A stretch of DNA of 23,483 nucleotides from positions 1 to 23,483 of the IMG/VR virus record IMGVR_UViG_3300043448_000258. One strand, given 5' to 3'. Position 1 is the first letter of the stretch. Each line of letters opens with the position of its first letter. The notes under the pieces are model-generated. The model was not told where the DNA came from, did no database searches, and was given only the letters and a program-made list of their open reading frames with translations. Positions 1-7,808 of this stretch are shown one piece after another. Source of the DNA: a virus. The translations under genes were made by a program, and so were the position numbers.

Positions 1-1030
1 GCACAACGTCGCTCAGATCCCGAACGCTGAAGTTCGGGTCTTTGCGCTGCGCCTCTGCGATGGCTACGGCACAGGCCGACCTCATGCGCTTCAGGATGTC
101 CTGAGACAGATGCTCAAGCAGCGGACGGTCAACGATTTCGTCGAGATGGAGCACCACCCCGCCCGGCGTGCGGTCGAAATCCTTGATCCGCAGTTCCGTC
201 TTCTGCTTGCGGCTGAGCCTGATCTTGGCCTGCTCCGCTTCCTGCCGGACCAGCGCCATGGCCGTGTCATCAACAGCGATATCCGTCTCATGCTTGGCCG
301 ACCACTGGTTGACGATATGACGCGCCAGGATGGCGTCCACGTCCGACCCGCCCGTGATTGATGACCCGCCCGTACCAAGCACGCTCACCAGGCCCGCGCC
401 GGTCTGGATGATCGAAACGTCAGTGGTCCCGCCGCCAACGTCCAGCACAGCAATCCTGCGGACCTTCTTGAAGTCATAGCCATAGGCCAGCGCCGCCGCG
501 GTCGGCTCGTCCATCAGCTCAATGTAGGTCAGCCCCGCCAGCTTGCCCGCTTCCTCCACCGCCCGACGCTGGGCAGGTGTGAAGGTGGCCGGCACGCAGA
601 TCACCGCGCCGTCGGGCTTCTGGCCCTTAAGCTTGTCCACCGCTGCATCAAGCAGCTTGCCGATGACTTCGGCGCAGAGTTCAACCGGGCTGTATGTATG
701 CCCGTCCGGCCCCTGATAGTGCGTAGTTCCGTCCGGGCCTTCGACGGTCTGATAGCCGGTGTCCTCGTCAGCGTGCCACATGTCCGCCAGGCGGCGCTTG
801 AAGTTGCGGAAGCAGAAATCCCGATAGCGCTTTCCGGCCTCGATGGCGTCCTGTCCGACGAACACCTGATCCTCGCCGGGACCGACCGCATCGCCGGGAA
901 CAATGGTGACGACGCTGGGCAGCAAGGGCGCACCGTCCACCGGGATGACTTCCGGCGCCCGACCGTTCCAGCGCGCTATGCTGCTGTTGGTCGAGCCCAA
1001 GTCCAGACCCACGACTTTAGAGAGTTTCAT
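1..1030 (-). CDS. DnaK/Hsp70-like molecular chaperone ATPase (C-terminus cut by window edge)
   Basis: The 343 visible residues form an Hsp70-type actin-fold nucleotide-binding domain. The phosphate-1 motif VGLDLGSTNS is at residues 7-16. A lysine in RNFKRRL (K78) sits where DnaK K70 lies. The block PATFTPAQRRAVEEAGKLAG is at about 147-166, DEPTAAALAYG at 174-184, and the phosphate-2 motif DVGGGTTD at 197-204. The IIB-like helix EAEQAKIRLS follows. The window ends at LSDVV, just before the expected third signature (LVGG), so the substrate-binding domain cannot be judged. Known Hsp70 proteins couple ATP hydrolysis to holding and releasing unfolded polypeptide. The ATG overlaps the stop of the upstream membrane-protein gene as ATGA, implying translational coupling. 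The gene is last in a tail module, so a role in virion assembly or at the membrane is inferred. No DnaJ or GrpE gene is visible. Divergent Hsp70-fold relatives are possible, but the motifs are close to DnaK. Confidence 0.93.
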   Translation of the reverse strand, partial: MKLSKVVGLDLGSTNSSIARWNGRAPEVIPVDGAPLLPSVVTIVPGDAVGPGEDQVFVGQDAIEAGKRYRDFCFRNFKRRLADMWHADEDTGYQTVEGPDGTTHYQGPDGHTYSPVELCAEVIGKLLDAAVDKLKGQKPDGAVICVPATFTPAQRRAVEEAGKLAGLTYIELMDEPTAAALAYGYDFKKVRRIAVLDVGGGTTDVSIIQTGAGLVSVLGTGGSSITGGSDVDAILARHIVNQWSAKHETDIAVDDTAMALVRQEAEQAKIRLSRKQKTELRIKDFDRTPGGVVLHLDEIVDRPLLEHLSQDILKRMRSACAVAIAEAQRKDPNFSVRDLSDVV

Positions 1031-2217
1031 TCTGCCGCCACCTTCACCTGCGCCGCGTCAACGGTCGAAACCGGGCCGATGACAAGCAGCCTTTCCTGCT
1101 TCTCAGCGCGCCGGTTGTGCTGGGCTGCCAGCCCGCCCAGACGGGCCGCGCGCTGCTGTTCCGTCAGCTCTGGGGGCGGGGCCGGGGGATCGACCAGCAC
1201 AAGCGGTTCGGGCTCTGGCGTGGCCGCTGGTGCGGGTTCGGGCTCCGGGGCGGGGGATGGGGCCGCAGGCGTCATGGCCGCGCGCATGGCCGCGACTTCC
1301 TGCTGGTGACGCAGCTCGGCCAGCTCGTCCGAACGCTCCCGGTCGCGCTTGGCATCGCGTGCGCTGATGTCCGTGATAAGCGCCCAGAGCGACAGCGAGC
1401 GAGCGGTTTCCAGCACGCAGAGCATGAAGATCAACCAGACCCATGCCCAGAAGGCTTGGGACGCTTTGTCGGCCTGCTCGATCTGCAACAGGCGCTTGTC
1501 TGTCGTGGCCTGCTGGACGGGGCTTGCCTGCCCTGCCAACAGCCCTGTCTCGCGGGCCTTGAGCACGGCCAGTTCCGCGCCGATCTCCTCGCCGCGCCTG
1601 CGCATGGCCGCTTCGGTCAGATCCTGCCGGATGCCATCGACGCGCCCGAAATACTTGCCCTGCGCCAGAAGCAGCGCCTGCGCTTCAGCCACGCCTTCGG
1701 GGCTTTGCGCCGCCATCTTGCGTTGCTCGACTTCCAGATTGGCGATCTGCGTCCTGACGCGTTCCAGTTCCGCGCCGGTGCCGCTGATGGCCGCCTGCTG
1801 CGCCTCGCCCAGCGTTCCGGCTTCCTCGCCTGCAAGCTGCGCCTTGGCAGCCAGCGAGGATGAGCTTTCGGCAAAGCGATCCGGCCAGACCACCTTTGCG
1901 CCGTTCTCGGCATTGTGGACACCGACCGCGGCAAGGCCAACGAAGATGAACGCGCCGGCCACCTTGCGCCATGTGGTCGACGCGGTGAGCATGCGGATAA
2001 AGGCGACCGTCGCCAGAAGCTCCGCGCCCAGCACGGCCACGATCATCCCGAGAATGGGAAGGAAGCTCAGCCAGTTCCAGTCAGCCGTTGCAACGATGCC
2101 CGTGACAGACAGCGACGCCAGACCGAACGTGATGATGACGACCGCGAACAACGCGAACTTGCGCGTTGCGTCAGCCTCGTTCTTGAACTCCAAGAACTTG
2201 TCCAGAAACTTGCTCAT
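1027..2217 (-). CDS. Multi-pass membrane protein with long coiled coil and proline-rich tail
   Basis: I do not recognise a family. The ATG at 2217 (MSKFLDKF) is chosen because AGAGGG lies about 7-8 nt upstream; an in-frame ATG at 2268 would add 17 residues overlapping the preceding gene. The 396-aa product shows hydrophobic segments at about 21-46, 48-74 and 83-104. A charged, Ala/Glu-rich, probably coiled-coil stretch follows to about 255. A fourth hydrophobic segment (AFWAWVWLIFMLCVLETARS) is at about 259-278. The tail is charged and then Pro/Glu-rich (repeated PEPEP and PAPPP). This suggests an inner-membrane protein with a large soluble coil between membrane segments. Its TGA overlaps the start of the DnaK-like gene as ATGA, and a second membrane/coiled-coil gene lies 19 nt upstream, so the three may act together. 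A role in DNA entry, exclusion or lysis cannot be assigned. Confidence 0.85.
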   Translation of the reverse strand: MSKFLDKFLEFKNEADATRKFALFAVVIITFGLASLSVTGIVATADWNWLSFLPILGMIVAVLGAELLATVAFIRMLTASTTWRKVAGAFIFVGLAAVGVHNAENGAKVVWPDRFAESSSSLAAKAQLAGEEAGTLGEAQQAAISGTGAELERVRTQIANLEVEQRKMAAQSPEGVAEAQALLLAQGKYFGRVDGIRQDLTEAAMRRRGEEIGAELAVLKARETGLLAGQASPVQQATTDKRLLQIEQADKASQAFWAWVWLIFMLCVLETARSLSLWALITDISARDAKRDRERSDELAELRHQQEVAAMRAAMTPAAPSPAPEPEPAPAATPEPEPLVLVDPPAPPPELTEQQRAARLGGLAAQHNRRAEKQERLLVIGPVSTVDAAQVKVAAE

Positions 2218-2236
2218 GTCCCAGCCCTCTTGTGCG

Positions 2237-2680
2237 CTACAGGCGCGCGGTCGTCTCCCAGAACACAAACAGCGCGCCCAGGATCGACAGCACCGCGCCG
2301 AGGATCAGGAACAGGAATTGCTGCCGCGTCTTCTTTGCCTCGTTCGCCGCCGCTTCCCGGTCGCGCGCAAGCATCAGCTCAACCTGCGCCAGAATTGCGC
2401 TGGACTGGCTTTCATTCGCCGTCGCGAAGTGGTCGCGAATACCGTTGATAGCTTCACGCAATCCGGTCTCCCATTCTCGTTTCAGTTCCTTGATGTCCTC
2501 AGCGGAAACCGAGCGTTCCAGTTCTTTGAGGAACGTATCAAACGCCGCTTCAAAGCGTGTCCGCAGAACGGCAACGTCACGCTCGACCGTGTTGATACGG
2601 TCGTTATTCCGGTTGGCGTCGCGCTGACGCTCGATCTCGACTTGCTCTTTCAGCAGCAATTCCATGCCCAGCCCGCCCAC
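2237..2680 (-). CDS. Small coiled-coil protein with C-terminal membrane anchor
   Basis: Up to 147 aa. The first ~115 residues are highly charged and helical (for example EQVEIERQRDANRNNDRI and ELMLARDREAAANEAKKT). One hydrophobic segment, QFLFLILGAVLSILGALFVF, is at residues 121-140, followed by only seven residues. This looks like a tail-anchored membrane protein. The start is uncertain. GTG at 2680 has GAGGT about 10 nt upstream, while ATG at 2665 (MELLLKEQ) has only a poor ribosome site. A third ATG at 2684 is out of frame. The gene lies 6 nt after the possible fibre-assembly gene and 19 nt before the multi-pass membrane gene. The topology is opposite to Rz-type i-spanins, which carry an N-terminal anchor, so I do not call it a spanin. 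Function unknown. Confidence 0.8.
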   Translation of the reverse strand: MGGLGMELLLKEQVEIERQRDANRNNDRINTVERDVAVLRTRFEAAFDTFLKELERSVSAEDIKELKREWETGLREAINGIRDHFATANESQSSAILAQVELMLARDREAAANEAKKTRQQFLFLILGAVLSILGALFVFWETTARL

Positions 2681-2686
2681 TCATGA

Positions 2687-3181
2687 TTAAACCTCGCCGC
2701 GACGCGTCAGCAGCCCCAGCAACCTGTCAATCTGCGCACTCCTCGGGTTCGCCACGCCCGTTGCCTGATGCTCGCGGTCCAGCCTTGCCCGCTCGACGTT
2801 CAACTGCTCGCTGATGTGCTTCTGTCTCAGCGCCGACAGCGTCTGCACCAGCAACGCCGCCGCTTCCTCGTCCTTCTCGAACGCGCTCAGAAGCTGATCG
2901 CCTGTCAGCTCCTCGACCGGCTCGGCGTCGAAGTCCAGGAGGTCATCGCGCGCACGTTCGGGCTGGGCGATGACGGATGCGCCTAGCCGGACATAGCGGG
3001 GCGGCTCTGGCGGAATGTCCATTCGATCCCCGCGAATGACGGCACGCACTTCGCCGCGCCAGCTTCGCCACTCCGGCGAAATTGTCAGACCTTCGTCTGC
3101 CGCTTTGGCGTCGACATGGTCCACAGCCTTGAGCGTGCGCCAGGCTTCGGCCTTCAGTTGGCCGTGCGCTTCCTGATCCAT
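2687..3181 (-). CDS. Hypothetical protein next to tailspike, possible tail-fibre assembly chaperone
   Basis: 164 aa, starting at ATG 3181 with AAGGA about 8 nt upstream; the gene lies 11 nt after the tailspike stop. The segment PEWRSWRGEVRAVIRG (about residues 36-51), followed by DIPPEPP, resembles the W-x-x-(W/Y)-R...R pattern and following Pro-rich piece of small tail-fibre assembly proteins. Position supports this: such chaperones normally lie directly downstream of the fibre or spike they help fold. The remainder is acidic in the middle (DLLDFDAEPVEELTG) and helical at the C-terminus (a Leu/Arg-rich stretch ending LLGLLTRRGEV), without membrane segments. The family match is a reading of a short motif only, so the functional call is tentative. 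The gene itself is firm from its packing and ribosome site. Confidence 0.75.
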   Translation of the reverse strand: MDQEAHGQLKAEAWRTLKAVDHVDAKAADEGLTISPEWRSWRGEVRAVIRGDRMDIPPEPPRYVRLGASVIAQPERARDDLLDFDAEPVEELTGDQLLSAFEKDEEAAALLVQTLSALRQKHISEQLNVERARLDREHQATGVANPRSAQIDRLLGLLTRRGEV

Positions 3182-3192
3182 GTAAATTATCC

Positions 3193-5556
3193 TTAAGCCG
3201 GGGTCACAGACGCGGAGCCGTCAGCAACGTGCCAGTTGCTCACGTCAGTTGTTCCGCTGGCGACCATCAGGCGGTTGTTTGTCGTGTCGTAGACGATCCG
3301 ACCGGCATATTTGCCCTTTGTGTTTATATCGTTCGTCTTGTCGGCAATCTGCGTCGCCGTGCGCGTGTTTGCGTATATCTCGCTGGTGTTGCTTGATCGT
3401 CCCATCTCGTGCCAGTTCGTTCCGAACATGGCGAGCAAGGTGATCGTGTCTTCGCTTGTGGACGACGGAAAGAAGTGTTTTCCACCATTGAGATAAAGCT
3501 GCGTCGTATCGTAAAGACCTGCTGTGCCGGTAAAGACCAGCGTGACTTTGCGCCCGATCCGGTTCGGAACGCCTACCTGAGCAGTCGCCGCCGCACCGGA
3601 CCCGCCACCGCCGCTGAATGACACCGTCGGCGTGGACGTGTAGCCCGAGCCGTGATTGGTCATCAGTATGGAGGTCACGGCGCCACCCGTACCCACATAA
3701 GCCGTTGCGGCAGCGCCAGATCCACCGCCACCAGAAAACGAGACTGTTGGGGCAGATGTATAGCCCGACCCGCCGTTAGTGATTTCAAGCCACGCGACTT
3801 TTTCGTGGTACAAATTCTGGCTGTAACTGCGTATTCCACCAGTGATGTCCGTCGAGCCGGTAATCGACACCACGTCGCAATAATCGGGAATAACCAGCGT
3901 CGCCGCCGACGCGATGGCGTGGCCGCCTATGGTTGCGTCGTTGACGCGAACGTTGTTATCCGCGCGAATAGAGTCGGTCTCGAACAGGAATGCAAGATTA
4001 GCCGATCCACCACGAACCGAATTGTTCTGAACAACAAGGCCATCTCCACCCTGCTTTACGTAAACGCCTCCCTGCGTCGAAACCGTCAAAACGATCATGT
4101 TATTGCAGATTGAGACGTTGCTGGTTCGGTACGGGAAGCCAGCGCCAGAGCCGCTTAACTCATAGGCCGCGCACTGAATGCCAATGCCAGCGCCAGCTCC
4201 AAGCGCGCCATTGTTTATCAGAACGTTGTCGTCACAAGACGTGTCGGTCGAACCGCCAATGTTGATTCCCACTCCACCATTTGCCGTGGCGTTGCCGTTC
4301 GTTGAACAGATGTTGTCGCAGACAATGCTATCAACCGAACCGCCGGCATCGATTCCATAAAATGCGTTGCTGTTGCAGATGTTGTTGGAGCAAATCGAGG
4401 AATAGGCGTTGAACAGTATCCCGCCGTAAAAGCCGCTGGTTGTTCCGCCGTTTTCGTAACACTGGTTGTTGATGCACTCCATCAACTGCCCTTGAAGGCC
4501 GATGCCGTAAGCGGCGTTCCCGCGGCATCTGTTGCCTGACACAATGATGTTGAACGCCTGCAGGCTCGAATAGACTGGCATGATATTGTCAGTCGTCGTT
4601 CCAAGCACCGCAATTCCAGAGGCGGAATTGTCAAGGCATACATTGTTTATGATTGAAATGTAGCGCTGTGAGGCTGGCTCGATGGGAGCATCCAGGTTCA
4701 CCAAAGTAATGCCGGCGCCGCCGTTGTTTGTTGCGCGGTTTCCGTCGATCGTGACGTTCCAACACTCGTCAATTGAAACTCCGGCGCCATCGTTCTCAGA
4801 CGAAACGCACCCTAAAACCTGAGTAACTGTGTCGTTGGTCTGGTCGCTGGTAGACGAAATCGCAAGCCCGGAGCCATAGCCGCTGGCCGCTTTGGCGTTC
4901 TTGAACCAGACGCGCTCAAGCTGATAATTGTAGCCGCTGGTTATTGAAACGTTGTTTGACCCGAGCGTCTGGTTTGCCTTGTTTCCATCAACGCAAAGGT
5001 CTCGCAACGTGACGCCAGTTGCGGTGAGATTGACCACTGAAGCGTTACTTGCCGCGCTGTTCGGTCGCTTCAGGATAGAATCATGCATCCCGTCGCCATA
5101 GACCAGCGTATTGGTTGGCGGCGTCCAGTTGTTTACAATGTAGGTTCCACCTGGAATGTAGATGGCTCGACCGGCTGCGGCGGCAGCCGTGCCCGCTGCG
5201 GTGAAAGCTGCTGTGTCGTCCGTTGAACCGTTCCCGGTCGCGCCGTACAGAAGGACGTTGTAGTTCTCGCTGTCGTCGGCGTTATCATTAGCGTAGTCGC
5301 GCGTCGCCAGCGTTACGCCTGAACTGTCTTTGTACACCAGCTTGACAATGATCCCATCGGAAATCCACCGCTCTGGGAGACGCCCGGCTGCATCCGACGT
5401 GATCTGATAGCCCGCCGTCGTCGTCAGCGCGCGGTCAGAATAGACCGTTCGCGGCGTCGTGGTTCCGGCGTCATAGACCTCGATAGTCCCGCCCGGTTCC
5501 AAAGCTCCGCTATCGTCCAGCAAGGTGTGGACGAGCCCAAACAAGTTCTTCGCCAT
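3193..5556 (-). CDS. Tailspike protein, pectate-lyase-like right-handed beta-helix
   Basis: 787 aa. Residues ~1-95 (from MAKNLFGLVHTLLDDSGAL through DAAGRLPERW to ATRDYANDN) match the N-terminal virion-attachment domain common to phage spikes. LLYGATGNGSTDDTAAFTAA at about 102-121 is the typical entry into a Pectate_lyase_3-type beta-helix. Repeated Asn-rich turns (NNGGAGI, NNVCLDNSASGIAV, NNICNSNAFYGIDAGG) continue to about residue 540. Two near-identical modules containing GSGYTS.PTVSFSGGGGSG follow at about 591-665. The C-terminal region ends with RIVYDTTNNRLMVASG...WHVADG. Such spikes are usually trimeric and bind or cleave surface polysaccharide; catalytic residues and substrate cannot be read here. 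The beta-helix part is visibly less GC-rich than neighbouring genes, consistent with exchange of the receptor-specificity region. The ATG starts 3 nt after the upstream stop and has no strong ribosome site. Confidence 0.93.
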   Translation of the reverse strand: MAKNLFGLVHTLLDDSGALEPGGTIEVYDAGTTTPRTVYSDRALTTTAGYQITSDAAGRLPERWISDGIIVKLVYKDSSGVTLATRDYANDNADDSENYNVLLYGATGNGSTDDTAAFTAAGTAAAAAGRAIYIPGGTYIVNNWTPPTNTLVYGDGMHDSILKRPNSAASNASVVNLTATGVTLRDLCVDGNKANQTLGSNNVSITSGYNYQLERVWFKNAKAASGYGSGLAISSTSDQTNDTVTQVLGCVSSENDGAGVSIDECWNVTIDGNRATNNGGAGITLVNLDAPIEPASQRYISIINNVCLDNSASGIAVLGTTTDNIMPVYSSLQAFNIIVSGNRCRGNAAYGIGLQGQLMECINNQCYENGGTTSGFYGGILFNAYSSICSNNICNSNAFYGIDAGGSVDSIVCDNICSTNGNATANGGVGINIGGSTDTSCDDNVLINNGALGAGAGIGIQCAAYELSGSGAGFPYRTSNVSICNNMIVLTVSTQGGVYVKQGGDGLVVQNNSVRGGSANLAFLFETDSIRADNNVRVNDATIGGHAIASAATLVIPDYCDVVSITGSTDITGGIRSYSQNLYHEKVAWLEITNGGSGYTSAPTVSFSGGGGSGAAATAYVGTGGAVTSILMTNHGSGYTSTPTVSFSGGGGSGAAATAQVGVPNRIGRKVTLVFTGTAGLYDTTQLYLNGGKHFFPSSTSEDTITLLAMFGTNWHEMGRSSNTSEIYANTRTATQIADKTNDINTKGKYAGRIVYDTTNNRLMVASGTTDVSNWHVADGSASVTPA
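3590..3785 (-). repeat. Two-copy repeat in the tailspike C-terminal half
   Basis: Two modules of about 40 residues contain NGGSGYTSAPTVSFSGGGGS and NHGSGYTSTPTVSFSGGGGS, each followed by GAAATA. They are about 41 codons apart, near residues 591 and 632. This GSGYTS.P motif is a known recurring piece of phage tail proteins. It lies between the beta-helix and the C-terminal domain and may be a spacer or carbohydrate-contact module. Confidence 0.75.
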
Positions 5557-5559
5557 GAT

Positions 5560-6270
5560 TTACGCTGTCCAGGTTACAGTCATCGCGCCCGACAAGGCGC
5601 TGACTTCAGTGCTTCCGCTTGCGCGTTGAATGTCGAAATCGATGTCGACTTGTGCCGCCTCATTGGCTGCGATCAGGCCGGACGGGAGCCCGGTAAAGGA
5701 AGTGAAGGTAAAAGCCGGAATGGTGACAACTTCGCTTCCGCCCTCACCCAGCTCAACAGTTGTGGACGGGGTGTAGGTGACGCTGAAAGTCCCGCTGTCG
5801 AGCGTGTGCAGCGTGCCGCCGCCGGAAAGCTGTTCGGTAACGCGCCAGTTTCCGTTGAAAGTGTCAGTCCCGCCGCTTGCCGGCGTAATCGTGCCAAGGC
5901 TGGAGTCAGGCGTTACCGCGATGGTGTAGTCTCCCCCGGCCCCTGTCGGCGTCACCTTGAGCGTTTTCAGCGTCACCCATGACGCGCCAGAACTTGCGCC
6001 GGCCGAGTATGTGCCGCCGTTGGAAACCCCGGAGCCGTCCCCGCTGGCGCTCGCCGCGTTGTCCCCGGCAATCCGAGCTGCAGCCTCGGCAGCGATTTGT
6101 GACTGAAGCTCTGCCGCGCCGTTGATAACGCCCAGAATAGCGTTGTCGGTTTCCGTTCCTGTGCGCAGGATCAGTGCATTGAGCGCATTCCGCAGCCATT
6201 CGGTTGGCGTCCCATCCGGGTTGACGATCTTGTCCCCAACGCGAATCAACGGAACGTTGTCGGCGCTCAC
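5560..6270 (-). CDS. Small tail protein between hub and tailspike
   Basis: 236 aa. It starts with GTG at 6270, supported by GAGGGG 8 nt upstream, and overlaps the preceding gp10-like stop as GTGA. The N-terminal ~70 residues (VPLIRVGDKIVNPDGTPTEW, then a helix with AELQSQIAAEAAARIAGDN) resemble the attachment segment of small podoviral tail proteins. The remainder is Gly/Ser/Thr-rich and probably all beta (TLKVTPTGAGGDYTIAVTPD, SGTFSVTYTPSTTVELGEGG, ending SGAMTVTWTA). The position between tail hub and tailspike suggests an adaptor or small fibre on the tail tip. A tail-needle role like P22 gp26 is possible by position, but there is no long coiled coil, so I prefer the general call. Confidence 0.83.
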   Translation of the reverse strand: MSADNVPLIRVGDKIVNPDGTPTEWLRNALNALILRTGTETDNAILGVINGAAELQSQIAAEAAARIAGDNAASASGDGSGVSNGGTYSAGASSGASWVTLKTLKVTPTGAGGDYTIAVTPDSSLGTITPASGGTDTFNGNWRVTEQLSGGGTLHTLDSGTFSVTYTPSTTVELGEGGSEVVTIPAFTFTSFTGLPSGLIAANEAAQVDIDFDIQRASGSTEVSALSGAMTVTWTA

Positions 6271-7808
6271 GACTTCTGCCCCTCATTGATCCACGCGCCA
6301 TTGATCGAAATGCCGACCGGGTCGGTCATGCGGATCGAGATGTTCGTCGCTTCGCCAGGTGGAGCCATGCCAAGCCCCCAGATGACGGGCTTGCGATAGA
6401 CCCCGTCTGCGCCAAGCTGCAGCATGATCTCCGAGCGCCCGTCATCGCTGATTGTGCGCCCGTTGGTGGAGACCTCCACCATAATGGTGGGATTGGACCC
6501 TTGCCCGCTTGCCGGCCGTCCGAACGCCTGCAGGTCAACGCAGAGCGAGCCTATCGTTTCATAGTCCGGGAAAGCTGCACGCAGCGTAATGATGCGCTCG
6601 ACCGTGTTCCCGGCATCGGTGAAAACCGTATTGTCCAACGTGTAGATTTTGCTGCCACCCGCATCGGCCTGAACCTCATACCCGTAAGCCGACGCGTGAT
6701 ATTGCGGCAGGTATGTGCTCTGCTCCCACGATTGTTCGCGATGCCAGAAGCCGGTCGTCGTGTTGAGAACGTAAGCCGCCTTGGACGGAATGCGGACCTT
6801 GAAGAACTCGTTGGAGCCGTACTGGTAGGCCATGCAGCGCACCAGAGCGCGGTCAGCAGCGCTGAGGGCAAGCAGGTCGTCTTCCATCTCGCCATTGCGC
6901 GGCAAGGGGCTCAGGCTGAAGCCGTTCATCACATAGGGGGAGAGATTGCCGCCGACGATGAAAAGCTTGTCGCCCCGGATGGCCCATGAGTATTTGCTGA
7001 GAAAGCCGCTGGTCTCATCGATCGACTGACCTGTGATATTGGCAAAAGGCAGCGTGGTTGAACTGGTCGCGCGGATAATCTCGATGCTTGCTGCGCCGCC
7101 CGCAATGATCTGGCCCGACAGGTGAAGCATCTGGCGGATTTCGTCCGGCCGCTGTTCGGCTGTGGCAAAGCCCAGCGCCTCCCATGATGTGCCGTCGAGA
7201 ACCGCAGACCAGTAATAGGTATCCGCACCGTCTTCCGAGGCGACAAGGCGCTGCGAGAGCACGAGCAGGCTTGTCGCGTTCGGTGCGTCCACATCCGACA
7301 CCTGCGTCAGTGCAGAGCCGTTATAGCGCCATGGCTTGTCCGCGCGGGCGACATAGAGATTGTCCCGCAAGCCTGCAAAGACCGCATCCCCGGTTCCGCC
7401 AATTGCGCCGAGCGATGTCGCCACCCATGACGAGGAGATGCTGTAGAGCGTGCCGCCTGCGACCGCGAACAGCGCACCATTGCGCACGCCAGGCTCGCAA
7501 TAAATGCCCTGTATCTCTGCGCCAAGATCCAGCCGCTCGACACGGCCCGGCGTCGGCACAAGAGCCAATCGCACAGGCTTGCCCGTCTCCGCTGGAATGG
7601 GAACGGCGAACATGTTGAGCAGGCGCAGGGGCGCCATGCCGTACCGCTGGCGGCGGTCGGCTATCGGGACAACGGGGATGTAGGGTATGTTCGGCCCCTG
7701 ATTTGCTGAAGGGGTTGTTATGCTGGGACTGGTCGGACTTGGTCTGGTGCTCTGGGGCCTGTGGACAGGATTGGGTGGCTGGCCGTTCCTGTTCACCGCA
7801 GCCGGCAT
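6267..7808 (-). CDS. P22 gp10-like tail hub / packaged-DNA stabilisation protein
   Basis: 513 aa from ATG 7808. The conserved part begins at about residue 41 (IPYIPVVPIADRRQR...LNMF.VPIP......LVPTPGRV), matching the N-terminus of P22 gp10-type proteins, where a (Y/Q)R...NLY...PTPG pattern recurs. Beta-propeller-like segments follow (GTLYSISSSW, DAVFAGLRDNLYVARADKPW, DKLFIVGGNLSPYVMNGFSL). The family closes the portal channel after packaging and forms the tail hub. The order adaptor, ejection proteins, hub, spike agrees. The start is a problem. Residues 1-40 are Pro/Ser/Thr-rich and lie partly antisense to a well-supported plus-strand gene, while the first ATG inside the conserved part (7637) would remove family residues. 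An ATA codon at 7688, with AGGGG 6 nt upstream, sits exactly where homologues would start. The stop overlaps the next gene's GTG. Confidence 0.88.
   Translation of the reverse strand: MPAAVNRNGQPPNPVHRPQSTRPSPTSPSITTPSANQGPNIPYIPVVPIADRRQRYGMAPLRLLNMFAVPIPAETGKPVRLALVPTPGRVERLDLGAEIQGIYCEPGVRNGALFAVAGGTLYSISSSWVATSLGAIGGTGDAVFAGLRDNLYVARADKPWRYNGSALTQVSDVDAPNATSLLVLSQRLVASEDGADTYYWSAVLDGTSWEALGFATAEQRPDEIRQMLHLSGQIIAGGAASIEIIRATSSTTLPFANITGQSIDETSGFLSKYSWAIRGDKLFIVGGNLSPYVMNGFSLSPLPRNGEMEDDLLALSAADRALVRCMAYQYGSNEFFKVRIPSKAAYVLNTTTGFWHREQSWEQSTYLPQYHASAYGYEVQADAGGSKIYTLDNTVFTDAGNTVERIITLRAAFPDYETIGSLCVDLQAFGRPASGQGSNPTIMVEVSTNGRTISDDGRSEIMLQLGADGVYRKPVIWGLGMAPPGEATNISIRMTDPVGISINGAWINEGQKS

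Noticed and set aside
2237-2680. i-spanin (Rz-like) call for the tail-anchored protein
   Set aside because: Its anchor is C-terminal, whereas Rz proteins have an N-terminal anchor, and no o-spanin with a lipobox lies nearby.
2604-2684. 26-codon minus-strand frame from ATG 2684 with a good GAGGT site
   Set aside because: It is nested out of frame in the tail-anchored protein gene and its sequence is Arg/Ala-rich without features. The ribosome site more likely serves GTG 2680.
1349-2686. Long open frame on the plus strand opposite the membrane-protein genes
   Set aside because: It is antisense to well-supported minus-strand genes, Ser/Ala/Arg-rich, has no ribosome site, and is typical of GC-rich shadow frames.
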